Assembly (NCBI GenBank): GCA_947496705.1
Contig: CANMDW010000002.1
Coordinates: forward strand, 310,001-374,000
Length of the DNA stretch: 64,000 bases
Origin: an uncultured Aquimarina sp.
Lineage (GTDB): Bacteria; Bacteroidota; Bacteroidia; Flavobacteriales; Flavobacteriaceae
Direction of reading: 5' to 3'
This document shows, in pieces, positions 51,414 to 58,817 of the stretch. Position numbers and translations under genes: made by a program. The notes under the pieces were generated by a model, which searched no databases, was not told where the DNA came from, and worked only from the letters and a program-made list of their open reading frames with translations. The first letter of the stretch is position 1. Every line of letters begins with the position of its first letter.

Positions 51414-51433
51414 AAAAGTTCAAAAAACCGATG
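51414..51433 (+). repeat. Array repeat providing the GIY-YIG start codon
   Basis: AAAAGTTCAAAAAACCGATG; ATG at 51431 starts the next gene. Confidence 0.75.
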
Positions 51434-51874
51434 AATAGTTTATCCGACATACTTAGTAATGGCTACAAGCATCTTGACATGATAATATATGTTTTGATCT
51501 GCAAGAATAATAAGTTTTATGTTGGACAAACTAACAATATAGAAGCTCGACTAAAAGCTCATTTTATTTATAAACAGAAAGTACAGTTTCTTAGATTTAA
51601 CGAGCCAATAGATTTGTTGTTCTTTATCAGGACCGGAGTTAGGTTCAAAATGATTAATGATTTAGAAGATTATGTTACTGTCTTGGTGAGCAAAAAATAC
51701 GGAGCTGAAAACGTATTTGGAGGGTTTAGACATTTAAAAAAACCAGATCAAAGAATAAAATTTGTCGAAGAGTATGATCTTTCAGCTAACAAGTCTGCTG
51801 CAAATATAATAGCCCCACTAATTGATTTTGAATTGCCAGAAGTGTTTGAAATCAATAAAATAATTAAAGATTAA
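51431..51874 (+). CDS. GIY-YIG nuclease domain protein
   Basis: 147 residues. MIIYVLICKNNKFYVGQTNNIEARLKAHF contains the first two GIY-YIG strands (IIY / FYVG) with the catalytic Arg in EARLKAH, and DLEDYVTVLVSKKYGAENVFGG holds the metal-binding Glu. The typical final GG is present. Small stand-alone members act as endonucleases in repair, mobile elements or defence. Its start codon is in the upstream repeat. Confidence 0.8.
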   Translation: MNSLSDILSNGYKHLDMIIYVLICKNNKFYVGQTNNIEARLKAHFIYKQKVQFLRFNEPIDLLFFIRTGVRFKMINDLEDYVTVLVSKKYGAENVFGGFRHLKKPDQRIKFVEEYDLSANKSAANIIAPLIDFELPEVFEINKIIKD

Positions 51875-51875
51875 T

Positions 51876-51894
51876 CAAAGTTCAACATACGATG
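51876..51894 (+). repeat. Array repeat after GIY-YIG gene
   Basis: CAAAGTTCAACATACGATG, one base after the preceding stop; one base of the centre is lost. Confidence 0.65.
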
Positions 51895-52005
51895 AATCAA
51901 ATCCTGAAATTAATTAATACAAGAGAATTGTATGTTCATCTTATAATGTTTAAAGTTTACCTGGACACTAGGGGACAAACAAACCAGAACGCTGTACCAT
52001 CCTGA
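51892..52005 (+). CDS. 37-residue frame, doubtful
   Basis: MNQILKLINTRELYVHLIMF and on to NAVPS. Its ATG comes from the repeat, as for other cassettes, but the frame runs into a different frame that leads into the DUF4160 gene (stop-free from about 51953). It may be the 5' part of a longer cassette gene split by a frameshift. Treat as uncertain. Confidence 0.3.
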   Translation: MNQILKLINTRELYVHLIMFKVYLDTRGQTNQNAVPS

Positions 52006-52033
52006 ATGGGGAGTCTATTTTATAAAAGAGCAG

Positions 52034-52282
52034 GTGGGACAGGTAAGAAATATGAAGATTGAGATATATTCAAATGATCATAATCCACCACATTTTCATG
52101 TCAAATCTAAGGATGGCTCAATTAACGCGGTTTTTAGACTTGACAACTGTGAATTGATCAAAGGCACGATTCAATCTAAAGACCGTAAAAGAATAGAGGC
52201 TTTTTATGATGATGAAAAAGTAAAAGTGCTTTTGAAGAACACTTGGAATAAATCAAAAGGAGATAATCTTCAAATAGATTAG
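52034..52282 (+). CDS. DUF4160 domain protein
   Basis: 82 residues from GTG 52034, or 76 from ATG 52052. IEIYSNDHNPPHFHVKSKDG is the family hallmark (NDHNPPHFH with three His). DUF4160 proteins are often paired with DUF2442 partners as toxin-antitoxin-like units, but no DUF2442 gene is seen next to it here. The frame is open further upstream, to about 51953 without an ATG, consistent with a frameshift or truncation at the 5' end. Confidence 0.75.
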   Translation: MGQVRNMKIEIYSNDHNPPHFHVKSKDGSINAVFRLDNCELIKGTIQSKDRKRIEAFYDDEKVKVLLKNTWNKSKGDNLQID

Positions 52283-52291
52283 ATAAATAAT

Positions 52292-52310
52292 AAAGTTCAA
52301 TAAACCGAAA
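52292..52310 (+). repeat. Array repeat, tandem pair first copy
   Basis: AAAGTTCAATAAACCGAAA, 2 bases before another copy. Confidence 0.8.
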
Positions 52311-52312
52311 TT

Positions 52313-52330
52313 AAGGTACAATAAACGATG
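52313..52330 (+). repeat. Array repeat, tandem pair second copy
   Basis: AAGGTACAATAAACGATG, degenerate; with the preceding copy it marks a cassette-less joint. Confidence 0.5.
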
Positions 52331-52452
52331 GCCACTGGAATGAAATTAGAGCAGTTTTAAGAACGAAGAAAGGAGATAAGTGAGAGTAGTCCTTAATGAG
52401 TTTTTCGTGAAGTAAATCAAGCTAATGAAGAAAGGTAAAAAAAGCAATAAAT
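52331..52452 (+). other. Degenerate cassette without an intact gene
   Basis: A stop-free frame from 52315 reads GTINDGHWNEIRAVLRTKKG and ends DK at 52380. Two further tiny frames follow (11 and 8 residues). None has a proper start, so this looks like a decayed cargo gene. Confidence 0.4.
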
Positions 52453-52471
52453 AAAAGTTCAATACAAGATT
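52453..52471 (+). repeat. Array repeat, ATACAAGATT variant
   Basis: AAAAGTTCAATACAAGATT, 6 bases before the next ATG. Confidence 0.65.
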
Positions 52472-52477
52472 TTGAAT

Positions 52478-52582
52478 ATGGCAGAAAAAAATAATTTGAT
52501 TTATCTTAAAAATAATAACAAGTATGCAGCTTATAAGAAAGTTGCAAAAATGAGAGAATTTAAAGAATACGATTTATTTTAA
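52478..52582 (+). CDS. 34-residue cassette protein
   Basis: MAEKNNLIYLKNNNKYAAYK, then KVAKMREFKEYDLF. The frame exactly fills the space between repeats at 52453 and 52581; its stop overlaps the latter. Basic and helical. The fit to its cassette is the only support. Confidence 0.45.
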   Translation: MAEKNNLIYLKNNNKYAAYKKVAKMREFKEYDLF

Positions 52583-52600
52583 AAGTCCAATAAACCAATG
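52581..52600 (+). repeat. Array repeat, AGTCC variant
   Basis: AAAAGTCCAATAAACCAATG; the ATG begins a 25-codon frame (52598-52675) of unknown value. Confidence 0.7.
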
Positions 52601-52675
52601 GAGGATGTTAATGTAGGGGTATTATTAAAACAAGCTCTTATTCAAATTTCATTTATTATAAAAATGAAGAACTAA
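52598..52675 (+). CDS. 25-residue frame, doubtful
   Basis: MEDVNVGVLLKQALIQISFI and KMKN. It lies between a plus-strand and a minus-strand repeat; both the size and composition leave doubt that it is expressed. Confidence 0.2.
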   Translation: MEDVNVGVLLKQALIQISFIIKMKN

Positions 52676-52680
52676 TTGAC

Positions 52681-52697
52681 AATGGTTTATTGAACTT
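52681..52697 (-). repeat. Inverted copy of the array repeat
   Basis: AATGGTTTATTGAACTT is the complement of AAGTTCAATAAACCATT. It faces the copy at 52581, giving an inverted pair about 85 bases apart that share the AAACCA variant. Confidence 0.75.
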
Positions 52698-52703
52698 ACA
52701 AAA

Positions 52704-52736
52704 ATTCCCTGATTTCCCAAGTCAGGGGAAGTTTTT
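52704..52736 (+). terminator. Hairpin with T tract after inverted repeat
   Basis: TTCCCTGA, loop, TCAGGGGAA, then GTTTTTA. Confidence 0.6.
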
Positions 52737-52738
52737 AT

Positions 52739-52774
52739 AACGACGGGGACTTTGTAAATCAAGTCCCTGCCGTT
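52739..52774. other. Second, larger hairpin
   Basis: AACGACGGGGACTT / AAGTCCCTGCCGTT, 12 of 14 pairs, 8-base loop, no T tract. GC-rich for this region. Confidence 0.55.
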
Positions 52775-53203
52775 ACTTTGATCTCTACTTTCTTCGTTAT
52801 GAATGAAGATTACGTTCGTTAAATTTAAATTTTTAATATGATATCATGCCAGAAAAAGTGTTGAAATAGATTAAATTAGGGACGAAAAATAGGATTGGTG
52901 AAATAATGGAAATCTACTTTTTGAACTTTTCTCCGATATTAAAGGTATTTTGTCAAAAATTCCCTCGGCTTCCCTCTGGGAAACATAGCTTAGGGGATCA
53001 TGCCCTGTTTCAATAAAAAAAGAGTTATTAAAATATCCCTATATATTTTAATAATCAAAAAGTTACATCTTATTAATTACACTTGGTAGCCGAATTGGCA
53101 ACTTGTTTGATTAGTTAGTGAAGCTGAATTAAGATAAGATTTGAAGTAAGTGTCAGTATTAGCCTTAATGATGATTTAGTGAAAATGAACAATCTAACTA
53201 ATT
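52775..53203. other. Gene-free stretch of the array
   Basis: No open frame with coding character on either strand. It contains several short GC-richer words (CCCTCGGCTTCCCTCTGGG near 52963) and AT-rich runs. Probably decayed cassette material. Confidence 0.45.
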
Positions 53204-53223
53204 TAAAGTTCTAATAAACGATA
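53204..53223 (+). repeat. Array repeat, TTCTAAT variant
   Basis: TAAAGTTCTAATAAACGATA; a further hairpin ACTTCGGTAC / GTACCAAAGT follows at 53229-53261 before the next gene. Confidence 0.7.
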
Positions 53224-53332
53224 ATATAACTTCGGTACGACATGTCAATTTGTACCAAAGTCCAAAAAGTATTAAAAAACAATAGAAAAATCCTTACATA
53301 ATATCGTTATATGCGATTTTAAATCAAAAAAG

Positions 53333-54055
53333 ATGAAAAAAAAATCAATTTTTAAAAATACCCAACAAGTGCCAAGAATAGCTATTTTATTGATAATTTC
53401 ATTGATTATTAATATATATTCTCTTAAAGCACAGGTTAGCAATGATCACCCAAGCTATATATTAACTAATAAAGGAGAAAAAATATTAATTGAGTCAGGT
53501 TCACCGATCACGTTTAACACTAAAAAAATTGAATATTATGCATATTCTAATAAAAAACCTTTAAGAAATTGGAAAAAGATAAGAATAAGTGGTAAAGAAA
53601 TTGAAAAAATAATAGATAAAGATAGATTGTACCTGCCTTACCAACCTTATAGAAAAAAACCAAATATATTTAACGTTTATAGAGTTATTGCAAAGACAAA
53701 CGATTATACTCTTGGACATGTTATTTATAGAAAGGTTTCAAGAGACTTACATGCTGTTAGAGAAGGTGATTTTTCTAAACCTGACAGGATAAAACGAAAG
53801 GATTATTTTTTTGTTATTGATAAGAATGGAAAGGTTATTTCAAATGGCCCTTTATCAAATGTTTCGGAAGAGGAAATAGATAAAAGTGTAGAAAAGATTA
53901 ATAAAATATTTGGTGATTGTTTAAAACGAGAAAACTTATTTGATCGTGTTTATGTAAAGTTTGTAGGTCAGATAAATAACACCAGAATGGATACCGTCCC
54001 TAGATTTCTTCATAACGTAAATCAATTAGATTGTTCAATATCCGGTTCTGATTAA
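53333..54055 (+). CDS. Exported cassette protein, hypothetical
   Basis: 240 residues with a basic N-terminus and a membrane/signal segment (IAILLIISLIINIYSLKAQ, cleavage probably after KAQ). The mature part is Lys-rich with many aromatic residues (YLPYQPYRKKPNIFNVYRVIAKTNDYTLGHVIYRKVS) and ends with a Cys (LDCSISGSD). Probably periplasmic. Not recognised. Confidence 0.62.
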   Translation: MKKKSIFKNTQQVPRIAILLIISLIINIYSLKAQVSNDHPSYILTNKGEKILIESGSPITFNTKKIEYYAYSNKKPLRNWKKIRISGKEIEKIIDKDRLYLPYQPYRKKPNIFNVYRVIAKTNDYTLGHVIYRKVSRDLHAVREGDFSKPDRIKRKDYFFVIDKNGKVISNGPLSNVSEEEIDKSVEKINKIFGDCLKRENLFDRVYVKFVGQINNTRMDTVPRFLHNVNQLDCSISGSD

Positions 54056-54097
54056 TTCCTTAGAATCTTTTGTCTCCTATAAGCTACCATACAATAA

Positions 54098-54117
54098 TAA
54101 AGTTCAAATAAACCATA
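54098..54117 (+). repeat. Array repeat, AAATAAACCATA variant
   Basis: TAAAGTTCAAATAAACCATA, 43 bases after the preceding stop. Confidence 0.75.
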
Positions 54118-54176
54118 AAATAGGAGGTAACTATATTTCTTATATTTGATAATAGATATATGCAAGTAAAACAGTG

Positions 54177-54599
54177 ATGAATATTGATCTAAATGGAAAT
54201 ATCGAATTCAATGGGTTTAAACTCTATATGGGTATGCCGTATGAGGAGTTCTATAAAATTATTCCTAATTTCAAAGGAAATCAATACTTAACCTCTTCTG
54301 GAGAATTGATCGGCCACGTTGGGTTTTTAGATAACGAAATTTCCGGTCCGAAATGGGAGATATCATTACAAGTCTATTTGGATAGAGGTCTTTGTGCTAT
54401 GCATCTTAAATTTATCGGAGAGCCTTTTGGTGAAAAGTGGCTTGGTGATGAAGCTGAATTAAAAAGGAAAGAATATCATAAAGATTTTCTTAATGAACTA
54501 GGACTAAAACAAAGAAACTATGAATTTGGGTATATCCGCTGTTCATTGAACAAAGCTGGACGAACTAACATAGTTAATATTGTAAAACCTCCTAAATAG
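54177..54599 (+). CDS. Cassette protein, hypothetical
   Basis: 140 residues from ATG 54177 (GTG one codon upstream is possible). IDLNGNIEFNGFKLYMGMPYEEFYKIIPNF begins like small SMI1-independent 'MG-M-P-Y-E-E-F' proteins. GPKWEISLQVYLDRGLCAMHLKFIGEPFG forms strands, followed by a helix and a final strand NIVNIVKPPK. Compact soluble domain, no assignment. May be an immunity-type protein but there is no evidence beyond size. Confidence 0.6.
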   Translation: MNIDLNGNIEFNGFKLYMGMPYEEFYKIIPNFKGNQYLTSSGELIGHVGFLDNEISGPKWEISLQVYLDRGLCAMHLKFIGEPFGEKWLGDEAELKRKEYHKDFLNELGLKQRNYEFGYIRCSLNKAGRTNIVNIVKPPK

Positions 54600-54622
54600 T
54601 GCATGTAACAAAGAACTGAGGT

Positions 54623-54642
54623 TAAAGTTCAATAAACCGATA
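54623..54642 (+). repeat. Array repeat, last clear copy
   Basis: TAAAGTTCAATAAACCGATA, 6 bases before the next ATG; matches consensus at nearly every position. Confidence 0.85.
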
Positions 54643-54648
54643 AAAACT

Positions 54649-55497
54649 ATGAAAACCATTCTTACTATTCTTTTAATCATTTTTTTTGTACTCGCAGGCT
54701 GTAGTAACAAATCTGATCAATCACAAAAGCCTCCTATTTCGACTCAGAATCAATCCTTACAAGGTCAAATAATTGATTTAACTCATGTTTTTTCAGATGA
54801 AACAATTTACTGGGTAACTGCAAAAGAATTTGAACTGGATGTTGTTGCTAAAGGAGAAACAGATAAAGGTTATTATTATTCTGCGAACAATTTTGCTACA
54901 GCAGAACATGGTGGAACCCATATCGATGCACCTATTCATTTTTCAAAAAACGGACAATCAGTAGATGAAATACCGCTTAAAAAACTAATGGGAAACGCTA
55001 TAAAAATTGATGTTTCTGCAAAGGTTTCAAATAATCGGGATTATCAAATAAGCGTTGAGGATTTTACAAATTGGGAAAAAAAAGAAAACATTCAAATTCC
55101 TGATGGAAGTATTGTTTTATTGCAAACAGGTTTCTCAAAATTTTATCCAGACAAAGTAAAATATCTTGGAACCGATCAACGCGGTATCGAAGCTCTTAAA
55201 TACTTACACTTTCCCGGGCTTTCTCCCGAAGCAGCAAAATGGCTGATCGAAAACCGGAAAATACACGCTATCGGAATCGATACACCAAGCATTGATTATG
55301 GTCAATCTCAATATTTCACAAGTCATGTGACCCTTATGACTCAGAACATTCCCGCTTTTGAAAACTTAACAAATCTTGATAAGTTACCTAAAAAAGGATT
55401 TCTGGTAATTGCTTTACCTATGAAAATAAAAGGTGGAACCGGAGGCCCTTTGAGAATTGTTGCCTTATTACATGATTTTACAAAAAATAACAAATAA
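54649..55497 (+). CDS. Cyclase family (kynurenine formamidase-like) lipoprotein
   Basis: 282 residues. N-terminal MKTILTILLIIFFVLAGCSN has a lipobox LAGC, so Cys18 is the lipidation site. The catalytic and metal motif is AEHGGTHIDAPIHFSKNGQSVDEIP (H-x-G-T-H-x-D-A-P-x-H-F), the hallmark of the cyclase/KynB fold, followed by GTDQRGIEALKYLHFPGLSPEAAKWLIE. Family members hydrolyse formamides or lactams. Being an exported lipoprotein rather than cytosolic is the unusual point. Largest enzyme in the array, at its right end. Confidence 0.85.
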   Translation: MKTILTILLIIFFVLAGCSNKSDQSQKPPISTQNQSLQGQIIDLTHVFSDETIYWVTAKEFELDVVAKGETDKGYYYSANNFATAEHGGTHIDAPIHFSKNGQSVDEIPLKKLMGNAIKIDVSAKVSNNRDYQISVEDFTNWEKKENIQIPDGSIVLLQTGFSKFYPDKVKYLGTDQRGIEALKYLHFPGLSPEAAKWLIENRKIHAIGIDTPSIDYGQSQYFTSHVTLMTQNIPAFENLTNLDKLPKKGFLVIALPMKIKGGTGGPLRIVALLHDFTKNNK

Positions 55498-55504
55498 TAC
55501 CATT

Positions 55505-55524
55505 TTACTTTCAAAATAAACCTC
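55505..55524 (+). repeat. Possible degenerate array repeat at right end
   Basis: TTACTTTCAAAATAAACCTC shares TTCAAxATAAACC with the consensus; may mark the array's right boundary or be chance. Confidence 0.3.
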
Positions 55525-55611
55525 AAAAGCTAATATTCTTTACAGTAATAGCATAGTACTTCTAAAAAAGCAATGAATTTCTATCTTCTGGTGTTAAGAG
55601 GTATAATAATC

Positions 55612-55783
55612 TGTATGTCCGCAATCACCCATATAAAATATTTTCTTCTCCCTTTAGCCCCGATAGCTATCGGGAGGGGTCAAAAAGAAAATACAGAAAA
55701 TTTTATTATTTACCCTTAACCCTAAAGGGAATAACGGAATTTTCTATAATTTAAAAGATTACTTGAGTGATTGCGGACATACA
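55612..55783. mobile_element. MITE-like element with 17-base terminal inverted repeats
   Basis: Left end TGTATGTCCGCAATCAC, right end GTGATTGCGGACATACA, perfect complements, 172 bases apart in total. Inside are the palindrome CCCGATAGCTATCGGG (55659-55674) and no gene. Could be a MITE, or a decayed IS. Confidence 0.65.
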
Positions 55784-55986
55784 TAATAATAAATTTCACA
55801 ATTTGAAAAAGTTTAAATTAGTATAGAATTTTTTATTAACTTTAAATTCATAAAACTTTAGTATTCAATTCACAAAAATAAAGTTTTCTATCTTTTATCC
55901 AGATGCGAAGCGATCTAATATCTTTAACCGGATATTAATGAAAATTAATCTAACACTCTTGAGCAAAAATAAAACCAACTTATTAT
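55784..55986. other. Upstream region of sdhCAB
   Basis: AT-rich, no gene. Probably contains the sdh promoter, but I cannot fix a TAnnTTTG element with confidence. Confidence 0.4.
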
Positions 55987-56841
55987 ATGTCTTCAAACGC
56001 TTCTATTGCCATTCGCTCCATAGGATTTGCAAAAACGTTACGTAAAGATAAGTGGTGGTTATACCCTGGCCTTGTAGTTTTTGGGCTTACCAGTTTCTTG
56101 ATCTACGGATTTTGGTCTGCCTGGCAAGCCGATTTTTATTGGTATAGTATGGAGCAAGAAGGATTTGGCGGATATCTGGCTCCCTTTTATTCTCCATTAA
56201 TTTTTATTAAAGAAGGTGTAGCAGGTGCCGCACCAATAGAGCATGCTATATTTGGGGCGTGGCCTAGCTGGTGGCCTAGCTGGATTCCTCCTTCTCCATC
56301 GCTGTTGATCCTGGCGATTCCCGGGATCTTTAGATTCACATGTTATTACTACAGAAAAGCATATTACAGAGCATTTACAGGAACACCACCTGCCTGTGCC
56401 GTAGGTGCATTACCACGGAAGGGAAAATCGGGTTATAAAGGAGAAACAGGACTTATGCTCGTGCAAAATCTGCATCGCTATGCCATGTACTTCGCAATGC
56501 TGTATATAGTGGTCTTCTTTTATGATGCCTATTTATCGTTTTTTAGAGGCGGGGAATTTGGTGTGGGAGTAGGAAGTATTCTGTTATTGGGGAACCCCAT
56601 TTTATTAGCTTGTTATTCCTTTGGCTGTCATTCGATACGTCATCTTTTAAGTGGAAGTAGGGATTGTTATTCATGCAGTATGAGCGGAAACATAGCACAC
56701 AAAAACGGAAAAATTGTAGGGTGGCTCAACCGACGCCATGAGCTATTTGCATGGCTTAGTTTAATTTGGATAATGATTGCTGATTTCTATGTCCGCATGG
56801 TTTCCATGGGATACATAACCGACCTCAATACATGGGGGTAG
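55987..56841 (+). CDS. sdhC: Succinate dehydrogenase membrane subunit, Sdh1 / type F-like
   Basis: 284 residues with about five membrane segments. The GIFRFTCYYYRKAYYRAF block (about 113-130) and PPACAVG recall the anchor of mycobacterial Sdh1. Many Cys and His lie near membrane edges: Cys119, His163, Cys209, Cys214, His215, His219, Cys227, Cys230, His251. From published work on M. smegmatis Sdh1, as I recall it, this anchor holds a membrane Rieske [2Fe-2S] cluster; some of these residues may be its ligands. Forms complex II with the two genes after it, passing electrons from succinate to menaquinone. Confidence 0.8.
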   Translation: MSSNASIAIRSIGFAKTLRKDKWWLYPGLVVFGLTSFLIYGFWSAWQADFYWYSMEQEGFGGYLAPFYSPLIFIKEGVAGAAPIEHAIFGAWPSWWPSWIPPSPSLLILAIPGIFRFTCYYYRKAYYRAFTGTPPACAVGALPRKGKSGYKGETGLMLVQNLHRYAMYFAMLYIVVFFYDAYLSFFRGGEFGVGVGSILLLGNPILLACYSFGCHSIRHLLSGSRDCYSCSMSGNIAHKNGKIVGWLNRRHELFAWLSLIWIMIADFYVRMVSMGYITDLNTWG

Positions 56842-56860
56842 ATGAAACAAACGAACAAAC

Positions 56861-58720
56861 ATGTTAGATATATCAGAAATAAAAACCATTGAGCATGATG
56901 TGCTTATAATTGGAGCCGGTGGAGCGGGACTTAGCGCAGCTATTGAGGCTTCAGCTCAGGGAATGAGTACCGGTATTGTGATGAAATCTTTGTTAGGTAA
57001 GGCACATACTGTGATGGCCGAGGGTGGAATGGCCGCAGCATTAGCAAATGTAGATGAACGTGACCATTGGAAAATTCATTTTCGGGATACCATGCGAGGA
57101 GGAAAATTTCTAAATGTATGGCGTATGGCCGAACTCCACGCAAAGATCGCTCCGAAGCGTGTACGCCTTTTGGAAGAATGGGGAGCTGTTTTTGATCGAA
57201 CCAAGAACGGATTGATTAACCAGCGCAATTTTGGCGGTCACAGATACCCAAGATTAGCACATGTTGGTGATCGAACCGGATTAGAAATGATTCGAACTTT
57301 ACAGGATCACGGCATTCATCAGGGGATTCAAGCGTATATGGAATGTACTGCTCTGGATGTACTCAAAAATCAAAAGGGAGAAGTATGTGGGATAGTCTGC
57401 ATGTGGCGAGAAACAGGAACCTTTATCATATTTAAAGCTAAATCTATAATATTTGCTACCGGAGGCGGTGGAAAAGCCTGGGATGTAACATCGAATTCCT
57501 GGGAATATACAGGTGATGGTTACGCTATGGCTTATGAAGCGGGGGCCGAACTAATGGATATGGAATTCAATCAGTTTCATCCCACCGGGATGGTTTGGCC
57601 ACTCTCGGTAAAGGGTATTTTGGTTACCGAAAGCGTAAGAGGCGAAGGCGGAATCCTCTTAAATAATAAAGGAATACGATTTATGTTCAATTATATTCCC
57701 GAACGATTTCGCTCGGAAACTGCAGAAACCGAGGAAGAGGCTGCTAGCTGGCTCGCAGGAGACCCTAACGCCAGACGCCCGCCAGAGTTACTTACACGAG
57801 ATGTTGTTGCACGAGCAATTAATGAAGAGGTGAAGGCCGGAAGAGGGTCAAAACACGGAGGCGCATACCTTAATATAGCCACTCAGCGATCTGCCCAGGA
57901 TATTAAGAAGAAATTGCCATCTATGTACCATCAATTTAAAGTTTTGGCAGAATTAGATATTACCAAAGAACCTATGGAAGTTGGTCCTACCTGCCATTAT
58001 TTTATGGGAGGAATACGGGTTGATGCCGATACGACCATGAGTTCAGTACCGGGATTATTTGCTTGTGGTGAATGTGCAGCCGGAATGCACGGAGCAAATC
58101 GTTTAGGCGGTAATTCTTTATCAGATCTTCTTGTTTTTGGCTATTTATCGGGTAAAAATGCTGCTGAATACGCTAAAAAAGTAGTAACACATTCAGAAAT
58201 TGACAAGGATCAGGTGAGCAAAATAATTCAAAATGCTACGAATATTTTAAATCGTGAATCTGGAGCAAATCCATATCTTTTGCATGAGGAACTAGAACAG
58301 AATATGCAAACAAATGTGGGCATTATTAGAACAAAAGACACGCTCGAAACAGGAATTGATCAGTTGGAGGAAATCAAGAAAGCTTATAAAAATGTAAAAG
58401 CCAAAGGAGCAAGTCAATTTAACCCTGGTTGGCATGAAGCATTAGGATTGCGTAATCTGTTAATTACATCCGAGGCAGTTGCTCGTGCCGCATTGTTACG
58501 AGAAGAGAGCCGAGGGGCCCATACACGTTCGGATTTTCCCGGAGAGCAGAAGAATTGGCTTAAGTACAATATTGTGATTACCAAAGGAGATGATGAAAAG
58601 ATGAGACTTGTTAAAGTTGAACGACCAGTGCCTGATGCAGATTTGGAACGTATTGCACAATTATCCATCGAAGACCTTGAAATGGAAATTGCAAGAGAAA
58701 GGAAACAAGAGAAAGCTTGA
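56861..58720 (+). CDS. sdhA: Succinate dehydrogenase/fumarate reductase flavoprotein subunit
   Basis: 619 residues. FAD site GAGGAGLSAAIEAS near 18, then AEGGMAAALAN with nearby RDTMRGGK; the usual Arg-His partners for covalent FAD are not assured. ELMDMEFNQFHPTG and GPTCHYFMGGIRVD belong to the substrate domain, and the capping domain follows, with VRGEGGILLNNKG. The C-terminal helical part includes NPGWHEALGLRNLLITSEAVARAALLREESRGAHTRSDFP, the standard signature. Catalyses succinate/fumarate exchange at the membrane. Starts 19 bases after sdhC. Confidence 0.96.
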   Translation: MLDISEIKTIEHDVLIIGAGGAGLSAAIEASAQGMSTGIVMKSLLGKAHTVMAEGGMAAALANVDERDHWKIHFRDTMRGGKFLNVWRMAELHAKIAPKRVRLLEEWGAVFDRTKNGLINQRNFGGHRYPRLAHVGDRTGLEMIRTLQDHGIHQGIQAYMECTALDVLKNQKGEVCGIVCMWRETGTFIIFKAKSIIFATGGGGKAWDVTSNSWEYTGDGYAMAYEAGAELMDMEFNQFHPTGMVWPLSVKGILVTESVRGEGGILLNNKGIRFMFNYIPERFRSETAETEEEAASWLAGDPNARRPPELLTRDVVARAINEEVKAGRGSKHGGAYLNIATQRSAQDIKKKLPSMYHQFKVLAELDITKEPMEVGPTCHYFMGGIRVDADTTMSSVPGLFACGECAAGMHGANRLGGNSLSDLLVFGYLSGKNAAEYAKKVVTHSEIDKDQVSKIIQNATNILNRESGANPYLLHEELEQNMQTNVGIIRTKDTLETGIDQLEEIKKAYKNVKAKGASQFNPGWHEALGLRNLLITSEAVARAALLREESRGAHTRSDFPGEQKNWLKYNIVITKGDDEKMRLVKVERPVPDADLERIAQLSIEDLEMEIARERKQEKA

Positions 58721-58817
58721 TTTTTTTATACTCTTATATAATAGAATGTAACATCAAAAAAAATAAAATCGTTGGATCATTAAATAATAATAATTTCAAC
58801 TTCTAATTCAAAAAAAT

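Larger units (their letters stand above)
43138..55524 (+). mobile_element. Putative repeat-bounded gene-cassette array with serine recombinase
   Basis: A run of mostly single-gene modules, nearly all plus-strand, each preceded by a ~20-base repeat whose consensus is AAAGTTCAATAAACCGATKA. The core GTTCAATAAAC has an imperfect dyad (GTT...AAC). The outer repeats seen are at 43138 and 54623, with a further possible degenerate copy at 55505-55524. A serine recombinase is at 44963, a toxin-antitoxin pair at the upstream edge, and an IS200-type insertion lies inside. Flanking genes (41985 hypothetical, sdhCAB) look chromosomal. Whether the repeats are recombination sites of this recombinase is inference. 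Confidence 0.6.

Noticed and set aside
43138..54642. CRISPR array
   Set aside because: Repeats are separated by whole genes of 0.1-1 kb of variable length, not by 25-40 base spacers, and no cas genes are present.
43138..54642. Classical integron cassette array
   Set aside because: No tyrosine integrase in the window, and stop-to-start distances as short as 10 bases leave no room for attC sites.
43138..54642. Repeat as a Bacteroidota promoter or ribosome-binding signal
   Set aside because: It has no TAnnTTTG or -33 TTG and is absent before ordinary genes elsewhere in the window; only one further copy (60527) was found.
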